DNA of 64,000 nt from Pseudomonas parakoreensis (lineage in GTDB: Bacteria > Pseudomonadota > Gammaproteobacteria > Pseudomonadales > Pseudomonadaceae): positions 62,001 to 126,000 of the forward strand of contig NZ_BQHY01000001.1 in assembly GCF_021602155.1 (NCBI RefSeq). The letters are read 5' to 3'. The notes below the pieces were generated by a model. The model was not told the DNA's origin. It did no database searches and worked only from the letters and a program-made list of their open reading frames with translations. Shown piece by piece: positions 36,130 to 45,043 of this stretch; within the stretch, counting starts at the first letter, position 1, and each line of letters opens with the position of its first letter. Made by a program: the position numbers and the translations under genes.

Positions 36130-38250
36130 ATGTCCAGGTTTTCTGCTGTTCCACGCCCGGGTTCTGCCCAGGCGTCCTTCGCGCTGAACGCATCACGCAT
36201 TCGTTTCTTGCACGCCACCGCCGCCCTTTGCGGCGTCCTGCTGTCCCCGCTGGTGCTGGCCGATGACCACGCCGGTCACGTTGATGAACTGAGTCCGACG
36301 GTGATCACCGCCATCGCCCCGAGTTCACCGCTGACCATCGTCACCAACCCCAAGGACCCGCGCCAACCGGTGCCGGCCAGCGATGGCGGCGATTACCTGA
36401 AGACCATTCCCGGCTTCGCCCTGGTGCGCAATGGCGGCACCAATGGCGACCCGGTGCTGCGCGGCATGTTCGGTTCGCGGCTCAACATTCTCACCAACGG
36501 CAGCATGCTGCTCGGCGCCTGCCCGGGGCGGATGGACGCACCGACCTCGTACATCTCGCCGGAAACCTACGACAAGCTCACGGTGATCAAAGGCCCGCAA
36601 ACCGTACTTTGGGGCCCGGGCGCATCGGCGGGCACGATCCTCTTCGACCGTGAGCCGGAAAGCTTCGGCGAACTCGGCACACGGGTGAATGCAAGCGTGC
36701 TGGCCGGCTCCAACGGGCGCTTCGACAAGGTCGTCGACGCCGCTGCCGGCGGGCCATTGGGCTACGTGCGGGTGATCGGTAACACCGCGCACTCCGACGA
36801 CTACCGCGACGGCAACAACGACATCGTTGCCTCGCGCTACGACAAGTGGAACGGTGATATCGCGCTCGGCTGGACCCCGGACGCCGACACCCTGATCGAA
36901 CTCACCGCCGGCAAGGGCGACGGCGAAGCACGTTACGCCGGACGCGGCATGGACGGTTCGCAGTTCCTGCGCGAAAGCCTCGGCCTGCGCTTCGAAAAAT
37001 CCAACATCACTGACGTACTGGAGAAACTCGAAGCCCAGGTCTACTACAACTACGCCGACCACGTGATGGACAACTACACCCTGCGCACACCGTCCGGCAC
37101 CGGGATGATGGCCGGGCCCATGGCCTCCAACGTCGACCGCCGGACCCTCGGCGCGCGGATCAAGGCGACCTGGCGCTGGGCCGACATCCAGCTGATCACC
37201 GGCCTCGATGCGCAGACCAACGAACACCGCCAGCGCAGCGGCATGGGCATCGACACCTACAAGGATCAGCCCTACACCAAGGACGCCGATTTCCATAACT
37301 ACGGCGTGTTCAGCGAAATGACCTGGTACGCCGCCGACCGCGATCGGCTGATTACCGGCGCCCGGGTCGACCGTGCTTCGGCCAAGGATTACCGGCAGCG
37401 CATTGGTTCGGGAATGATGAGCCGGCCAAATCCGACCGCCGACGAGACCCGCGCCGACACCTTGCCCAGCGGCTTCGTGCGCTACGAGCATGACCTGGCC
37501 GACACACCGGCCACGCTGTACGCCGGCCTCGGTCACGCGCAGCGCTTTCCGGATTACTGGGAGCTGTTTTCACCGAAGTCCGGCCCGGCCGGTTCACTGA
37601 ATGCGTTCGACTCGATCAAACCGGAAAAGACCACCCAGTTCGACTTCGGCGTGAACTACAAGACCGCCGAACTCGAAGCCTGGGCCTCGGGCTACGTCGG
37701 TGTGGTGCGCGACTACATCCTGTTCGACTACACGCCAACGATGATGGGCATGAGCACTTCGCGCGCGGAAAACATCGACGCACGGATCATGGGTGGCGAA
37801 CTCGGCGCCGCCTACAAACTCACCGATAACTGGAAAGCCGACGCGACCCTGGCTTACGCCTGGGGCAAGAACAGCAGCGATGGCAAGGCCCTGCCGCAAA
37901 TGCCGCCACTGGATGCCCGCTTCGGCCTGACCTACAGCGAAGACCACTGGAGCGCCGGGGCGCTGTGGCGCGTGGTCGCGGCGCAAAACCGCATCGACCA
38001 GAACAAAGGCAACGTGGTCGGCAAGGACTACGACAAGAGCGGCGGCTTTGGCGTGTTCTCGCTCAACGGCGCCTACCGGATCAACAAGAACTGGAAGGTC
38101 AGCACCGGCGTCGACAACCTGTTCGGCAAGGCTTACGCCGAGCACCTGAACCTGGCCGGTAACGCCGGTTTCGGCTACCCGGCCAACGACCCGCAAGCGA
38201 TCAACGAGCCGGGGCGCACGCTCTGGACCAAGGTCGACATGAGTTTCTGA
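36130..38250 (+). CDS. TonB-dependent copper receptor (OprC-like)
   Basis: Outer-membrane receptor of 706 residues. It has a long signal region (about 1-44, ending SPLVLA), a plug domain with RGMFGSRLNIL, and KGPQTVLWGPGASAGTI, then a beta-barrel ending in the aromatic WTKVDMSF. Met-rich loops (TGMMAGPMASN, GSGMMSRPNP, PTMMGMS) fit copper binding. The LLGACPGRMDAPTSY segment in the plug matches the copper receptor subfamily (TIGR01778/OprC). The ATG at 36130 has GGAAAT before it; another ATG is at 36118. OprC in P. aeruginosa imports copper and is repressed by it. Confidence 0.92.
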   Translation: MSRFSAVPRPGSAQASFALNASRIRFLHATAALCGVLLSPLVLADDHAGHVDELSPTVITAIAPSSPLTIVTNPKDPRQPVPASDGGDYLKTIPGFALVRNGGTNGDPVLRGMFGSRLNILTNGSMLLGACPGRMDAPTSYISPETYDKLTVIKGPQTVLWGPGASAGTILFDREPESFGELGTRVNASVLAGSNGRFDKVVDAAAGGPLGYVRVIGNTAHSDDYRDGNNDIVASRYDKWNGDIALGWTPDADTLIELTAGKGDGEARYAGRGMDGSQFLRESLGLRFEKSNITDVLEKLEAQVYYNYADHVMDNYTLRTPSGTGMMAGPMASNVDRRTLGARIKATWRWADIQLITGLDAQTNEHRQRSGMGIDTYKDQPYTKDADFHNYGVFSEMTWYAADRDRLITGARVDRASAKDYRQRIGSGMMSRPNPTADETRADTLPSGFVRYEHDLADTPATLYAGLGHAQRFPDYWELFSPKSGPAGSLNAFDSIKPEKTTQFDFGVNYKTAELEAWASGYVGVVRDYILFDYTPTMMGMSTSRAENIDARIMGGELGAAYKLTDNWKADATLAYAWGKNSSDGKALPQMPPLDARFGLTYSEDHWSAGALWRVVAAQNRIDQNKGNVVGKDYDKSGGFGVFSLNGAYRINKNWKVSTGVDNLFGKAYAEHLNLAGNAGFGYPANDPQAINEPGRTLWTKVDMSF

Positions 38251-38260
38251 CAAGAAAAAA

Positions 38261-38334
38261 TCAAAAGATCGCAGGCTCCTGCAGGGGAGCGCGTAGATCC
38301 TGTAGGAGCTGCCGAAGGCTGCGATCTTTTGATC
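38261..38334. repeat. REP pair (GATCGCAGC type)
   Basis: TCAAAAGATCGCAGGCTCCTGCAG-like left arm and the right arm GTAGGAGCTGCCGAAGGCTG then CGATCTTTTGA are inverted, with partial decay of the left arm. It lies between the copper receptor and the PepSY gene. Confidence 0.85.
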
Positions 38335-38367
38335 TAAAAAAATGATTCGCCAAGCGGAGCAAACGTG

Positions 38368-39747
38368 ATGCAAAAGCCCAAACCGAATTTCTACAACCTG
38401 GCCTGGCGCTGGCATTTCTATGCCGGATTATTCGTCGCGCCGTTCATGGTGATGCTGGCCCTGACCGGCATCGTCTACCTGTTCAAACCGCAACTCGACT
38501 CACTGATGTACAGCAGCCTGCTCAAGGTTCCGGCCGGGCATCACACGGTGCCGGCCGATGATCTGCTGCAACGGGTCAAGAGCGCTTATCCACAAGGTCA
38601 GATCACCCAATACCTGCCACCGGCTAACGCCGAACGCAGCGCTCAGTTTGTCGTCAAGAATGAGGGTCATGAACTCAACGTGTTCATCGATCCGTACCAC
38701 GGCGACATCCTCGGCGAACAGGATGCGAAGAAAAATCTGCAAGCCATCGCCCGCGCCATTCACGGCGAGTTGATGATCGGCACCGTGGGTGACCGCTTGA
38801 TCGAACTCGCCGCCGGTTGGGGTGTGGTGTTGGTGGTGTCCGGAGTGTTCCTGTGGTGGCCGCGCGGGCAGGCCGCCGGGATTCTGTGGCCACGTCTGAG
38901 CAGTCGCGGGCGCGTGTTGTGGCGTGACCTGCACGCGGTCACCGGATTCTGGGGCGCCGCACTGTTGCTGGTGATGCTGCTCAGCGGCATGACCTGGACC
39001 GGCTTCTGGGGCAAGCAATATGCCCAGGTCTGGAACGTGTTCCCGGCCGCGATGTGGAACAACGTGCCGACCTCCGACGTCGAGGCCGGCAGCCTCAACA
39101 ACGCCGCGCGCCAGACCGTGCCATGGGCGATGGAAAACACGCCGATGCCGATGTCCGGTGACCACGCCGAGCACATGGCCCACGGCGGCATGCAACACGG
39201 TCCCGCAGCGCCCGCGATCAGCCTGCAAGACGTGCAGAACATCGCCATTGAGCGCAAGGTCGAACCCGGCTACAGCATCACTCTGCCGACCACCGCGACC
39301 GGGGTATTCACCATTGCCGTGTTCGCCGACGACCCGCGTAACGATGCGACCCTGCATGTCGATCAGTACACCGGCAAGGTCCTCGCCGATGTGCGTTTCG
39401 AGCAGTACGGCGCGGTGGCACGGGCCACGGAAATCGGTGTGATGCTGCATGAGGGCAAGATGTTCGGCACTTTCAACCAGATCGTCGTGCTGCTGATCTG
39501 CCTGATGATTCTGCTCAGCGCCGTCAGCGGTGTGGTGATCTGGTGGAAGCGCCGTCCGCAGGGCAAGTTCGGCGTGCCGCCGCTGCGCCATGACCTGCCG
39601 AAATGGAAAACCGGCGTGGCGATCATGCTCGCTCTGGCCGTGACCTTTCCGCTGGTGGGCGCTTCGCTGGTGCTGGTCTGGCTGCTGGATCGCCTGCTGT
39701 TGTCGCGTCTGGGGCGCCAAGCTGAATCTGCCTCAACTTCAACGTGA
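38368..39747 (+). CDS. PepSY-associated membrane protein
   Basis: Protein of 459 residues with about four membrane helices (near 20-40, 145-170, 195-215 and 370-395, plus one at the C-terminus) and PepSY-type regions between them, resembling the PiuB/iron-regulated membrane family. A His/Met-rich stretch (HAEHMAHGGMQH) in the large periplasmic loop suggests copper rather than iron here. It follows the OprC-like receptor. An in-frame GTG three bases upstream is an alternative start. These proteins are thought to reduce or pass on metals at the inner membrane; the function is inferred. Confidence 0.88.
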   Translation: MQKPKPNFYNLAWRWHFYAGLFVAPFMVMLALTGIVYLFKPQLDSLMYSSLLKVPAGHHTVPADDLLQRVKSAYPQGQITQYLPPANAERSAQFVVKNEGHELNVFIDPYHGDILGEQDAKKNLQAIARAIHGELMIGTVGDRLIELAAGWGVVLVVSGVFLWWPRGQAAGILWPRLSSRGRVLWRDLHAVTGFWGAALLLVMLLSGMTWTGFWGKQYAQVWNVFPAAMWNNVPTSDVEAGSLNNAARQTVPWAMENTPMPMSGDHAEHMAHGGMQHGPAAPAISLQDVQNIAIERKVEPGYSITLPTTATGVFTIAVFADDPRNDATLHVDQYTGKVLADVRFEQYGAVARATEIGVMLHEGKMFGTFNQIVVLLICLMILLSAVSGVVIWWKRRPQGKFGVPPLRHDLPKWKTGVAIMLALAVTFPLVGASLVLVWLLDRLLLSRLGRQAESASTST

Positions 39748-39783
39748 AGCAGGCGAGATGCGCGTTTCAGACAGATCTTTAAA

Positions 39784-39813
39784 CTGCCGGGGTTTAAACT
39801 CCGGCAGATTTTA
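39784..39813 (+). terminator. Terminator after PepSY gene
   Basis: CTGCCGG and CCGGCAG form a stem around a 10-base loop, followed by ATTTTAG. It sits just upstream of the Zur-like box. Confidence 0.75.
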
Positions 39814-39815
39814 GT

Positions 39816-39828
39816 GTTACTGTATAAC
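39816..39828. promoter_or_regulatory. Zur-like box before TonB receptor
   Basis: GTTACTGTATAAC is an inverted GTTA-N5-TAAC that agrees with the gammaproteobacterial Zur pattern GTTATAnTATAAC at all but two fixed positions. It lies 70 bases before the receptor start. This would make the receptor and importer zinc-repressed. Confidence 0.55.
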
Positions 39829-39844
39829 GCAAATGTGCCGCTCT

Positions 39845-39875
39845 GCCCGCGATCAAAAGTTGCGGGCTTTCTTTT
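39845..39875 (+). terminator. Terminator-like hairpin in receptor leader
   Basis: GCCCGC and GCGGGC form a six-base stem with an 11-base loop, followed by TTTCTTTT. It lies between the Zur-like box and the receptor ATG, so any transcript from there would cross it. It may be an attenuator or a second terminator for the upstream gene. Confidence 0.65.
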
Positions 39876-39897
39876 GAAGAAGTGATTCACCGCCCCG

Positions 39898-42021
39898 ATG
39901 AACAAGTACCTCTTGTCCAGCCTCTGCCTGTTCGCCCTGAACAACGCCAACGCCGACAGCCAGCCGCTGACGCTGCCCACCGGCACCATCAGCGCTCCGG
40001 CCATGGATGACGAAAACGTCAGCCTGACCACGCCGACCACCGCCGGTTCGCGCCTGAACCTGACGGCCATGGAGACCCCGGCCAGCGTCGAAAGCCTCAG
40101 CGGCGAGCAGGTGCGCGCCCGTGGCGATCGCAGCGTGCAGGACGCCGTGTCGCGCAGCACCGGCATCAGCCGCACCGGCACTCCGGGCGATGGCGGCACC
40201 TCGCTGCAGGCACGCGGCTTTACCGGGCAGAGTTCGGTGATGCAGCTGTATGACGGCAACCGCATGTACACCGGCATGGGCACCGTGACCTTTCCGGTCG
40301 ACACCTGGTCGGTGCAGCGCGTCGACGTGCTGCGCGGCCCGGCCTCGGTGCTGTACGGCGAAGGCGCGACCGGCGCGGTGGTCAACGTGATCCCGAAGAA
40401 ACCGTTCGAGGGCGACATCGAAAACCACTTGCGCCTCGGCTACGGCTCCTACGACCGTCAGCAGCAGGCGTTCGACAGCGGCGGCTCGCTGAGCGACACC
40501 CTGAGCTATCGGCTCAATCTCAATCGTCTGCGCAGCAACGGCTGGGTCGATCGCGGTGATTCCTCCGGCGACTTCATCAGTGCCGCGCTGCGCTGGCAGG
40601 CCACCGACGACCTGGCCTTCACCCTCGCCCACGATTACGGCGATCAGCGCCCGCAGAACGACTTCGGCACGCCGTTGATCAACGGCCAATTGAAAGACAG
40701 CCTGCGCTACAAGAACTACAACGTGCGCGACGACCAGCAGCACTACAACGATCAGTGGACGCGCCTGACCACCGATTGGCAGATCAACAACGCCGTCAGT
40801 GCCAGCAACGAGCTGTACTACCTCAAGGCCCGGCGCCGCTGGCAGAACGCCGAGAACTACAACTTCGACACCGCCACGCAACAGCTCAGCCGCAGCGGCT
40901 ACTTCGGCATCGGCCACCAGCAGGAACAGGTCGGCGACCGCCAGACCTTCACCTTCAAGCACTCGCTGTTTGGCCTCGACAGCCAGACCGTGACTGGCGT
41001 CGATTACAACCGCATCCGCTTCCAGCTCAACAGCAACTCGCCGTTCAACGACGTGTTGCCCAACGGTCAGGCTTTGGATCTGTATCACCCGCAGCCGGGC
41101 TATTTCGAAAGCGCCAATCCGTACCGCGACCAGTTCGACAGCACCACCAAACAGATGTCAGTGTTCGGCGAAAACCGCACGCAACTGAGCGAGCGCTGGT
41201 CGCTGGTGACCGGCGTGCGCCGTGACTATGTGCAGGTGGATCGCAACAACCTGGTCGACGACAGCCAGAGCGACAAGACCCTGACCGGCAATAACTGGAA
41301 GGCTGGACTGGTGTTTGCCCTGACGCCCGAGACTTCGTTTTACGCTCAGGTCGCGACCAGCACCGACGGCATTGGCGGCCTGATATCCCTGAGCCCGAGT
41401 CAGCAGCAATACGACCTGTCGACTGCACGCCAGACCGAGGTCGGCCTGAAGCAGTTGTTCTGGGATCAACGCGGCGAGTTCACCCTGGCGGCCTATCGCA
41501 TCGTCAAGAAGAAGCTGCTGACCGACGATCCGGGCAACCCGACGCTCAAGCAGCAGGTCGGTCAGCAATCGTCCAACGGTTTTGAAGCCAGCCTCGACCT
41601 GCAACTGCCGCACGCCTGGCAACTGCAGGCCAACGCCGCCATCGTCAAAGCCAAGTACGATGACTTCTCCGAAGTGGTCAACGGACAGACGCTGTCGTAC
41701 AACGGCAATCGCCCGGTGGATGTACCGCGTCGAACCGCCAATCTGTGGCTGAATAAAAACCTCAGCGATGATCTGAAGGCTGGCGCCGGCGTGCGTTATG
41801 TCGACGCGCGCTACGCCGACATGGCCAACCGCAACGAGCTGCCGAGTTACACCGTGGTCGATGCGACGCTGTCGTGGCAAGCCTTGCGCAACACCACGCT
41901 GGGCCTGCAGCTGAACAATCTGTTTGACCGCCGGTACGCACAAAGCCAATACAATGACGGCCAGCAATGGATTCTCGGCGAACCGAGATCGTTCTTCGTC
42001 ACGGCGGATTACACCTTCTAA
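39898..42021 (+). CDS. TonB-dependent siderophore/metallophore receptor
   Basis: Outer-membrane receptor of 707 residues. It has a short signal peptide (about 1-20, ending NANA), a TonB-box-like start, a plug with QARGFTGQSSVM and DVLRGPASVLYGEGATGAVVN, and a barrel ending in FVTADYTF. It is the first gene of a unit with an ABC ATPase, a binding protein and a permease. The order matches P. aeruginosa PA2911-PA2914, which as I recall is induced by zinc starvation. With the Zur-like box this suggests uptake of a zinc or other metal chelate; an iron siderophore is the alternative. Confidence 0.9.
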   Translation: MNKYLLSSLCLFALNNANADSQPLTLPTGTISAPAMDDENVSLTTPTTAGSRLNLTAMETPASVESLSGEQVRARGDRSVQDAVSRSTGISRTGTPGDGGTSLQARGFTGQSSVMQLYDGNRMYTGMGTVTFPVDTWSVQRVDVLRGPASVLYGEGATGAVVNVIPKKPFEGDIENHLRLGYGSYDRQQQAFDSGGSLSDTLSYRLNLNRLRSNGWVDRGDSSGDFISAALRWQATDDLAFTLAHDYGDQRPQNDFGTPLINGQLKDSLRYKNYNVRDDQQHYNDQWTRLTTDWQINNAVSASNELYYLKARRRWQNAENYNFDTATQQLSRSGYFGIGHQQEQVGDRQTFTFKHSLFGLDSQTVTGVDYNRIRFQLNSNSPFNDVLPNGQALDLYHPQPGYFESANPYRDQFDSTTKQMSVFGENRTQLSERWSLVTGVRRDYVQVDRNNLVDDSQSDKTLTGNNWKAGLVFALTPETSFYAQVATSTDGIGGLISLSPSQQQYDLSTARQTEVGLKQLFWDQRGEFTLAAYRIVKKKLLTDDPGNPTLKQQVGQQSSNGFEASLDLQLPHAWQLQANAAIVKAKYDDFSEVVNGQTLSYNGNRPVDVPRRTANLWLNKNLSDDLKAGAGVRYVDARYADMANRNELPSYTVVDATLSWQALRNTTLGLQLNNLFDRRYAQSQYNDGQQWILGEPRSFFVTADYTF

Positions 42022-42036
42022 AAGCTCAAACATTCC

Positions 42037-42165
42037 TGTGGTGAGGGGATTTATCCCCGATCGGCGGCAGCCGTCGCAATCCGATGAATACAGTCTTCTG
42101 ACAAATCGTGATTACAGGTTTTGGGACCGCTGCGCGGTCCATCGGGGATAAATCCCCTCACCACA
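42037..42165. repeat. REP pair (GTGAGGGGATTTATCCCC type)
   Basis: TGTGGTGAGGGGATTTATCC and its inverted copy frame a central region of about 70 bases that itself contains partly inverted CGGCGGCAG and CGCGG segments. It separates the receptor gene from the ABC importer genes. Confidence 0.9.
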
Positions 42166-42191
42166 AATGATCTAACGAATTCAGGAATTTG

Positions 42192-42980
42192 ATGACCTCG
42201 CTAAATCTCGCCAACCTCGCCTGGACACCTCTGGGCCACGGCCACTGCCATCACCAGTTCCAGCTGCGTGATGCCTCGTTGCAGGTGGCCGCCGGTGAGT
42301 TTGTCGGGCTGATCGGCCCCAACGGCAGCGGCAAGACCAGCCTGCTGCGCTGCGCCTATCGCTTCAGTCAGCCGGAAAGCGGCGAGGTCAGACTCGATCA
42401 CCACAACGTGTGGAAGCAATCCTCGCGCTGGTGCGCGAAACGCATCGCCGTGGTTCTGCAGGAATTCCCCGATGCCTTTGGCCTGACCGTCGAAGAAGTG
42501 GTCGCCATGGGCCGCACGCCGCACAAAGGCCTGTTCGATGGCGACACACTGGAAGATCGCAATCTGGCGACGCAAGCGCTCAAATCCGTCGGCCTCGACG
42601 GCTTCGAAGACCATGCGTTCGCCACGCTGTCCGGCGGTGAGAAGCAGCGGGTGATCCTTGCCCGCGCCCTGACCCAGCAACCGCAACTGTTGATCCTCGA
42701 CGAACCGACCAACCACCTCGACCCGCGTTATCAGTTGGAACTGCTGCAACTGGTCAAGCGTTTGCAGATCGGCACGTTGGCGAGCATCCACGACCTGAAC
42801 CTGGCCGCCGCGTTCTGCGACCGTTTGTATTTGATCAACCACGGTCGCATCGTCGCCAGCGGCACCCCGCAAGAAGTCCTGACCGTCGAACTGCTGCGTG
42901 ACGTGTTCGGCGTCGAAGCATTGATTGATCCACACCCCCTCCACGGCTACCCGCGAATCACCTGGATAACCCGACCATGA
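42192..42980 (+). CDS. ABC transporter ATPase, metal-chelate importer
   Basis: FecE/BtuD-type ATPase of 262 residues. Walker A GPNGSGKTS, signature LSGGEKQR, Walker B LLILDEPTNHLD and the switch histidine in SIHDLN are all intact. The ATG at 42192 has AGGAA before it; an in-frame TTG lies three bases earlier. Its stop overlaps the next gene (ATGA). It powers the binding-protein-dependent permease encoded downstream. Confidence 0.93.
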   Translation: MTSLNLANLAWTPLGHGHCHHQFQLRDASLQVAAGEFVGLIGPNGSGKTSLLRCAYRFSQPESGEVRLDHHNVWKQSSRWCAKRIAVVLQEFPDAFGLTVEEVVAMGRTPHKGLFDGDTLEDRNLATQALKSVGLDGFEDHAFATLSGGEKQRVILARALTQQPQLLILDEPTNHLDPRYQLELLQLVKRLQIGTLASIHDLNLAAAFCDRLYLINHGRIVASGTPQEVLTVELLRDVFGVEALIDPHPLHGYPRITWITRP

Positions 42981-43924
42981 CTTTGCGCTCCCTGCTTTGC
43001 CTCGCTCTGCTGCTGGGCACCACCCACGCCTTCGCCGAGGCCACGAAGTACCCGCTGACGATCCAGAGCTGCAACCGCGAGGTGACCTTCAATGAAGCGC
43101 CGCAGCACGCGGTCAGCCACGACATCAACATGACCCAGATGATGCTCGCCCTCGGCCTCAAATCGCGCATGGCCGGTTACAGCGGCGTCAGCGGCTGGAA
43201 GTCGGTGACGCCCGAGATGCAGTCGTTGCTCGACGGTTTGCCGGAGCTGGCTGCGAAATATCCATCGGTGGAAACCCTGCTCAACGCCAACGTCGATTTT
43301 TTCTTCGCCGGCTGGGATTACGGCATGCGCGTCGGTGGCGACCTGACGCCGCAGACCCTGCAACCACTGGGCATCAACGTGTATGAGCTGACCGAATCCT
43401 GCGCCTTCGTGATGAAGCGCCCGGCGGCGACGCTGGATGACACCTACAACGACCTGCGCAATCTCGGAAAGATTTTCGACGTACAGGATCGCGCCAACGC
43501 ACTGATCGCCGACATGCAGAATCAAGTCGCCGAGATCCGCAAAGACCTGCCCGCCGACAAGCCGCGCGTGTTCCTCTACGACAGCGGCGAGGACCGCGCC
43601 ATGACTTCCGGACGTCTCGGCATGCCGCAGGCGCTGATCGACGCGGCGGGTGGGCGCAACATTCTCGATGACGTCGAAGCGAGCTGGACCCGGGTCAACT
43701 GGGAGACCGTGGTCGAGCGCAATCCGCAGGTGATCGTGATCGTCGACTACAGCGAAATCACTGCCGAGCAGAAGATCGAATTTCTGCTGAACAACCCGGC
43801 GCTGCAATCGGTGGACGCGATCAAGAACCAGCGCTTCATCGTCATCCCTTACGTGCAGGCCACGCCGGGGATCGATAACGTGCTGGCGGTGGAAACCCTG
43901 GCCAAAGGATTCCACGGCGAATGA
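42977..43924 (+). CDS. Periplasmic metal-chelate binding protein
   Basis: Class III (FepB/BtuF-like) solute-binding protein of 315 residues with a signal peptide (about 1-20, ending AFAEA). Two lobes joined by a long helix are implied by the pattern; SWTRVNWETVVERNPQVIVI is the usual C-terminal lobe motif. It overlaps the ATPase and permease genes by four bases each, so the three are translationally coupled. Confidence 0.92.
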   Translation: MTLRSLLCLALLLGTTHAFAEATKYPLTIQSCNREVTFNEAPQHAVSHDINMTQMMLALGLKSRMAGYSGVSGWKSVTPEMQSLLDGLPELAAKYPSVETLLNANVDFFFAGWDYGMRVGGDLTPQTLQPLGINVYELTESCAFVMKRPAATLDDTYNDLRNLGKIFDVQDRANALIADMQNQVAEIRKDLPADKPRVFLYDSGEDRAMTSGRLGMPQALIDAAGGRNILDDVEASWTRVNWETVVERNPQVIVIVDYSEITAEQKIEFLLNNPALQSVDAIKNQRFIVIPYVQATPGIDNVLAVETLAKGFHGE

Positions 43925-44931
43925 TCGACCGGCGCTACGCCCTGTTGCTCACCGCCCTCGGTGCCCTGTTGCTGGTGTCGTGCGTGGTCTCGCTCGGTTT
44001 TGGTCCGGCGCGGGTGCCGGTGGACGTGGTGTGGCGGATTCTGCTGCACAAGGCCTTCGGTTTCGGCGAGGTGAGCTGGAGCGCCGGGCAGGAACACATT
44101 GTCTGGCTGATCCGCGTGCCGCGCATGTTGCTCGGGGCGTTGGTCGGTGCCGGGCTGGCGTTGATCGGCGCGGTGTTGCAAGCGGTGACGCGCAATCCTC
44201 TGGCCGATCCGCACCTGCTCGGCGTCACCTCCGGCGCAACCCTCGGCGCAGTGATCGTGGTGCTGCATATCGGTGAAATCGTCGGACTGCTGACCTTGCC
44301 GATTGCCGCGTTCATCGGTGCATTGCTGAGCATGTTTCTGGTACTGGGCATCGCCAACCGGCAGGGTCGACTCGACAGCGACCGCTTGCTGCTGTGCGGC
44401 GTGGCGGTGTCGTTCGTGATGATGGCGATCGCCAACCTGCTGTTGTTCATGGGCGACCATCGCGCCAGTTCGGCGGTGATGTTCTGGATGCTCGGCGGCC
44501 TCGGCCTGGCGCGCTGGGAGCTGCTGACGATACCCGCGCTGAGCGTGCTGCTTGGCCTGGTTTTGCTGTTGGGCATGGCCCGCCCGTTGAATGCACTGAT
44601 GGCTGGCGAGCAGACCGCCGTGACCCTCGGTCTGAACGCTCGGGCGGTGCGTTTGCGGGTGTTTGTGATCGCCTCGTTGATGACCGGGGTGCTGGTGTCG
44701 ATCAGTGGTTCGATCGGCTTTGTCGGACTGATGGTGCCGCACATTGCCCGCCGTCTGGTGGGTGCCGAACATCGCCGTCTGCTGCCGGCCTGTGTGCTGC
44801 TCGGCAGCCTGTTTCTGGTGTGGGTCGATGTGGCCGCACGAACCCTGATCGCGCCGGAAGACCTGCCCATCGGCGTTGCCACCGCGGCCATCGGCGGCCT
44901 GTTCTTCATCGGCCTGATGCGCCGCCGCTGA
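43921..44931 (+). CDS. FecCD-family ABC permease
   Basis: Permease of 336 residues with about nine to ten membrane helices, and the BtuC/FecCD motifs RVPRMLLGALVGAGLALIGA (about 63-82) and GFVGLMVPHIARRLVG. Only one permease is encoded, so it should act as a homodimer with the upstream ATPase. It is the last gene of the unit; a REP pair follows. Confidence 0.94.
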   Translation: MIDRRYALLLTALGALLLVSCVVSLGFGPARVPVDVVWRILLHKAFGFGEVSWSAGQEHIVWLIRVPRMLLGALVGAGLALIGAVLQAVTRNPLADPHLLGVTSGATLGAVIVVLHIGEIVGLLTLPIAAFIGALLSMFLVLGIANRQGRLDSDRLLLCGVAVSFVMMAIANLLLFMGDHRASSAVMFWMLGGLGLARWELLTIPALSVLLGLVLLLGMARPLNALMAGEQTAVTLGLNARAVRLRVFVIASLMTGVLVSISGSIGFVGLMVPHIARRLVGAEHRRLLPACVLLGSLFLVWVDVAARTLIAPEDLPIGVATAAIGGLFFIGLMRRR

Positions 44932-44949
44932 TCCAACATCGATCAAAAA

Positions 44950-45043
44950 CTGTAGGAGCTGCCGCAGGCTGCGATCTCTTGATCTTGCTTTTGATCATTG
45001 AAAATCAAAGTCAAAAGATCGCAGCCTTCGGCAGCTCCTACAG
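44950..45043. repeat. REP pair (GATCGCAGC type)
   Basis: CTGTAGGAGCTGCCGCAGGC and GCCTTCGGCAGCTCCTACAG are inverted arms joined through GATCTCTTGATC and TCAAAAGATC. Confidence 0.92.
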
